Below, piece after piece: positions 59,250-64,000 of a stretch of 64,000 nucleotides of DNA. A model generated the notes under the pieces. That model saw only the letters and a program-made list of their open reading frames with translations. It had not been told where the DNA came from and searched no databases. The DNA comes from Theristus sp. LFF4_11. Its lineage: Eukaryota > Nematoda > Chromadorea > Monhysterida > Xyalidae. The DNA lies in NCBI GenBank assembly GCA_030248135.1, contig JASANC010005298.1, forward strand, positions 1 through 64,000, given 5' to 3'. Position numbers and translations under genes: made by a program. Each line of letters begins with the position of its first letter. Position 1 is the first letter of the stretch.

Positions 59250-62200
59250 TAGCTAATCTTGTCCGGTTTTTCATTTCCTGTAATACTTTTGACATTTTCT
59301 CAGCATTTGACGTGAGATCAGATCGTGTGTTTCGAATGAATAAGCAACAGACGAATGCTGAAATCTTTCTCATGAATAACGAAGCGAATTCTATCAATGT
59401 ATAACCACAAAACTGTGAACGAGCGCACAGGTTTATGAGAGTCTTTGATCATGTTGTCAACATTTTGCGGGCATTTTTTATGTTCGGGCAATAATTCAGT
59501 TATGAAACAGGTGATATTTGATCCAGAATATGCGCATACGTTTTTGTCGGATGAATGCTGCTTTGGCTGACTCGCTGATTGGTGGTTTCTCTCGCATGCG
59601 CAGCAACTTGCAGCCAATCAGACTAGCCTGGCGAGGCTTCTCACTGCTGAAAATCAAGCGTTTTGCCGTTTCAACCGGCAGTTTGTGTCAATTAACGAAA
59701 ACTGGTGTTTTCAAACGCCGATGAAAACGCCCGATTTGTTTACAGTGTTTTGCTTTGTTTTCAAACGCGAGTCAAAACAGAAAAAGCGTAGAAGCGAGAA
59801 GGCAAAACAGTGCGCGCACACACAGACGCACTAATTGAGGTTTAGCAGTAAAGAGCTACAATCTGCAGTTTTCGTTGGCTAAACAAGGATACATGACTGA
59901 TTATATTTTGCGTGCACAGAGCATCATGTGTGCGTAAATTAGCTGCGCCAGGTGTGCGGCAAGCAACCTTTGAACGCAAACACTGACGCGCTGCGTTTAT
60001 GGAAGCTGAATCACAAGCAAACCCGACTATTAATCATTGGGATCTGTAGCAACCTGTGCTAATCGATAATTGATGTGCCTGATAAACACACATACACAAA
60101 AAGAAACATCCCTGCTATTCATTAACAAATGATTTTTAAGTTAAGTTTAGTAAAATTAGAATTAGAATTAGAATTTGAATTTTACTATAATAGCCAGCGG
60201 GCAACTGTCATTTTGTTAATTGAATATATTGAGTCCTTCTTTGCTTATGACAGTCAGAACAAGCCAATCGTCGTGTGTGGTATCCATCAAGAGCTTCGTA
60301 ACTTTTGAGTTTTCTTAAATTTTTCAAAACACTTTTTGAAGCTAAATTTTGGCGTTTTGTTTTGGAGATGATGCAGTTTCAGTTTGTCTTTGATAATGTG
60401 GATAGTAATTGTGAGATTTATAACTTTTTTGAGTTTGTTTCATCACAGAACCCAGACTTTTGTATTCTTTTTCTTGTGTCCATAATGACTGGAACAGTCT
60501 GGATTGGAACAGTAAGACGTCGTGTCATTTTGGAAACCTGAAAATTGGCATAAAAATCTCAAAACTTATTTGCGTGTTGCAGCTTATCCGCTTCTGACCA
60601 TAGATTATTTACATTTGAAAAATATTTTGCTCAAAACCAGTCTCAAGCACACAACCAATTGCTTGGAAAAAGATTTTCAACTGAAAAATAAATATTCTTT
60701 TCAGCTTAAATGGAAACTGATTTTAACTTTGCTTTTTTTCTTATAAGTCAACAAAAAGAGCAAAACGGGTGTCTTTCTTTATACTGAAACAGAATAAGAG
60801 TGAAGAATACCCATGAATTTGTCCGATTTGTTAACCATATTTTACAAATGCGGTTGTGCTTTCAGAGTTTAAAACTCCGAAGCAAAATTTCACACAATAT
60901 CAATGGTGAACATTTATAACAACTTAAAGAACGAATCCGTTTTCTGCATTTTAGTTTGTTGAGACGCATCCTTTCCTCGTTTTTGCTATCACCAACAGCG
61001 ACCGCATTTACGCAATCAAATTGTTTCCTGTTTCTCATAAAATTCCGTTTTCATGGTGATGTGTTGATTTTCATGTATTTGTCCAATTTAGTTTGCGATT
61101 TTGGCAAGGGCATTTCATTCACTCTAACCATTCGAATACACATGATACAACAATTCATAAATGTTTGTCATTCTTCTCACAATCGTCAATCGTCATCTTG
61201 CTGAGATGAAATTTGTTCAAAAACAGTTGTGTCTGATTTCGCATCTCACATTTTCTATTGGTTTGTAAAAAAACTCGTCACTATACAGTGCCACAAAGTA
61301 AAAATGTTGACCCCTATAACAAAATTTTGATCTCAGTTCTGTTTCGTTCGAACAATTGTATTCAGTTTGACTGTCTTTTGCATGAGTAATTCTGTTGTAC
61401 ATAAAATTACATCACATCTGAATTTTTTTTGCAAGATCATCACAGTTTTTGATGGGTTTGCACTTGAAAACGGTGGTGCTGATGGACATGGCCTGCCACA
61501 TGTTTGCAGCAAAGTTTTGTTTGCTTTCACTGCCACGTCTACGTCCCACACTGAATTTGTTCATTTTATTTATTGTTTTCAGCATGAGTCACCCAGTTGA
61601 ATTATTGAATGTCTTGCCATTTTGCGTCACTTATTGTACACTTCCTTCAAAAAATTCGGCTGTTTACTTTTTTTTCGCTCCACTTTTCGTTTCTGTTTGC
61701 GTAAAAAGCGGTCAAGGTTTTTTCATCAACTTCAGTGCAGATAAAATTAAAATCAGTAGCGGACTATTCTTTGGTTTGTTTTATATGATTTTGCAGACAT
61801 AGGAAAACTGGGTTTTGCTCCTAGTTTGGCTATCAAATCTTTTTTTTATTTTTTATTTTGAGAAACTCTTGGCACGGATTCAATTATTCAAATACAAAAA
61901 GGCTCAAGTGTGTAAAGAAACCTGTTAGTTTCAGTGGGTGTCTCTTTGTATTTACATTTGCCAATAAAACGTTTCTCATAAACCTGTTCAAAGAACGTGC
62001 CACCAGAAAACATGCTTCTTTTCAAAAAAAATAAGCGGTTTTATGTTGCACTTTATGCGCTGCACCGTTTTGTCTGAAACGGACATCAGTTTTTCATCGC
62101 CTTTCTGCACACACAAGGAATAAAACGCGCTTCTTTATTTTCCCAAAAATATCATGCAAAAAAACTGCTTTTTCGGTGAAGTGATAAAACTTTGGCTATT

Positions 62201-62660
62201 TTATAACACGCAATTACTCGCAAGTTTACTGTCAAAATTTTGGAAAAAATGCTCGTCATAAAGTTTTGCACCAAAAACTAGCACCGGTTTCTGAGTAAAA
62301 TTTTGAAAACCGCCACCATGCAACCAATCACCTTCTAAGATTTTGAACTGCTGAAGTCGCAGAATGTACATACAAGATCGTGCCTTTTCTTCTGAACTAT
62401 CTTACAATATATGTCATGCACTCAACTGTCTTCGCCGTCAAGTCGCTCGCAAGTCAACATGCCATTAGGCAATCGTTTCATCGGCTATTTCACATTTGCC
62501 TCCGTGGCTCTCGCTGTCTGTCACACCACACGCATGTTTGTTCACCTTTATTTTCGCACCGCAAAATGAGAATGAAAGATTGGTGATAACAATACCGCCT
62601 ACAAGTTTACAACATCAGTCCAAACTGCCTGTTACTTGTTGATTTTATGTTCTCGCATGT
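59250..62660. other. Long AT-rich region with no recognised gene
   Basis: Many short frames, none with family features or consistent splice partners. Three CTGATTGG/CCAATCAG motifs cluster at 59192-59199, 59575-59582 and 59614-59621. The stretch 60300-61850 is especially T-rich on the plus strand. Confidence 0.5.
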
Positions 62661-62663
62661 TCT

Positions 62664-63876
62664 ATGCTTACGCTGGCTGAGCTAGCCAGCGGCTATCAGC
62701 TGTCTGAAGAGGTGCATCCATTCTACGCGGCCTCCACCAAATGTCAATTTCGTCGACTTTTCGGCTTGCCAGCTCAGTCGACATTTGTTCGCGCGTACAA
62801 GCAAGCCGTTGCGAGCAACTATGTTTACAAATGTCTGCTGACGTTGAGCGAACGCTGGGCAAAAGCGACACTTGAAAACGGTGGTGGCCGGAAAAAAGGC
62901 GTCAAATTCGAGCAGGACCCAGAGTGGCAGCCGGACAGTCGTGTCGTCGTGTTCAGAGAGTTTTATAAAGGTGCTGCAATGCTTAGTTTAGTTTAGTTTA
63001 TTAGTTGAGTTGAGTTGAGTTGAGTTGAGTTGAGTTGAGTTGAGTTGAGTTGAGTTGAGTTTGGTTGAGTTGAGTTGAGTTGAGTTGAGTTGAGTTGAGT
63101 TGAGTTGAGTTGAGTTGAGTTGAATTTGGTTGAGTTGAGTTGAGTTGAGTTTAGTTGAGTTGAGTTGAGTTGAGTTGAGTTGAGTTGAGTTGAGTTTGGT
63201 TGAGTTGAGTTGATTTGAGTTGAGTTGAGTTGAGTTAAGTTTGGTTGAGTTGAGTTGAGTTGAGTTGAGTTGAGTTAAGTTGAGTTGAGTTGAGTTGAGT
63301 TGAGTTAAGTTGAGGTTAGTTTAGTTTGGAAACAAGTTTAGTTTTGTGATAAATGCTTTTTATAAATGCGCTGTGGTTGAGCGAATCATTCAGCAAAACT
63401 AACCTGTAGCGGATGGTTGAACTTCGTGTTTCGTGGCGCAGTGCGCGGTGATACATGCAGTCAATCATCGTGCTGGATTTGAATGAGGGACACAATATCC
63501 AGTTGAATGAACGAGAGAATCGTGCCATACGAACGAGCACATTCTGTCAGGCAATCGCACTTGGGTGTGCACCGACTTCGACCGCTACATTCTGCACTGT
63601 CATCGGCCGAACGGCGTGCAAGTGATCTTTGGCGATCGATATTTGCAAATGAAACGACGCGAAGGCTACAGGGTGTGCACCTACTGCGGCATGCTGGAGC
63701 AGGTGGCCGGGCAGTTCGCGACTTGCCCCGAGTGCCCCGGTGACCGGGCGCATGGGCCTGCGTGCTACTGTAGCACCGATTGTCTCACGACTGACTTGCA
63801 CGCTCACGCAGAGGAGCACGAACAACGAAACAACATCAAGAGAAATGCACACAAAACGAACATTGTTGTCGAATGA
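62664..63876 (+). CDS. MYND-type zinc finger protein, two exons
   Basis: Exons 62664-62970 and 63551-63876 join in phase 1 to 210 residues. The N-terminal 100 residues (LAELASGYQLSEEVHPFYA ... YVYKCLLTLSERWAK) are unrecognised. Residues 145-192 fit the MYND pattern: Cys145-x2-Cys148, Cys161-x2-Cys164, Tyr-Cys176-x3-Cys180, His188-x3-His192, the last ligand being His in place of the usual Cys. MYND fingers bind two zinc ions and usually mediate protein contacts. There is no SET domain. The intron holds a long (TTGAG)n repeat. The start is the first ATG in frame; the gene ends 124 bp before the window edge. Confidence 0.75.
63004..63318 (+). repeat. (TTGAG)n pentanucleotide repeat
   Basis: About 60 units of TTGAG with scattered TTTGG and TTAAG variants at spaced positions, inside the only intron of the MYND-finger gene. 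Confidence 0.95.
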
Positions 63877-64000
63877 GACAAAGGCACGTCAAAATCATTG
63901 GTTTTTGTTCTTGTTTTGGTGACATTTGTATAAGAACCGTGTCGTTGCTCGCGATCAATCATGTGGAAGCATGATACAGCGAATTAGTACGCTTTGCGTA

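Noticed and set aside
60300..61800. Several plus-strand frames of 70-117 codons rich in Phe, Leu and Ser
   Set aside because: They reflect the T-rich strand composition; no domains and no consistent splicing.

Overview
The window looks like invertebrate animal nuclear DNA: genes are cut into short exons by GT-AG (twice apparently GC-AG) introns, intergenic DNA is AT-rich, and the gene families are animal ones (I-set immunoglobulin domain, receptor tyrosine kinase, divergent globins, an amidated neuropeptide precursor, a MYND zinc finger). Large globin families and RPamide-type neuropeptides suggest a nematode or another ecdysozoan, but that is inference. All gene models were built by hand from reading frame, splice signals and intron phase; boundaries could be off by a base and UTRs are not known.

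Left part (1-16 kb): dispersed repeats; a four-segment membrane protein gene on the minus strand (3034-4184); a small I-set Ig-domain gene on the plus strand (7043-12514) whose last intron holds a 3.7-kb inverted repeat; and, tail to tail with it, a secreted endonuclease/exonuclease/phosphatase (EEP) enzyme gene on the minus strand (12944-15487).

16-27 kb: one 17-exon gene for a receptor tyrosine kinase of about 862 residues (16098-26673). Its introns hold a 149-bp satellite, a TIR element, a decayed mariner-like element and long microsatellites.

27-58 kb: a cluster of four divergent globin genes, two on the plus strand (27869-32274; 46225-48937) and two on the minus strand (50710-53838; 55663-57848). 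All keep the distal and proximal histidines, share intron positions and carry long low-complexity C-terminal extensions, one with very long polyglutamine. Between them lie a short secreted-peptide gene (35334-35678), a 92-bp tandem array of about 14 copies, a composite block of two inverted TIR elements and 149-bp satellite DNA (39.7-45.5 kb), and a two-exon precursor for a probable amidated neuropeptide (49351-49915).

58-64 kb: a foldback-like element with (GAATTCCGGCCCG)-type arms, a possible N/Q/H-rich coding exon, a long AT-rich stretch with no recognised gene, and a two-exon MYND-finger gene (62664-63876).

Apart from the globin array there is no sign that neighbouring genes work together. 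The most notable items are the globin cluster, the WQWAIMRP-amide precursor, the kinase with an unassigned Cys-rich/FN3-like ectodomain, and several foldback or satellite-bearing non-autonomous elements.
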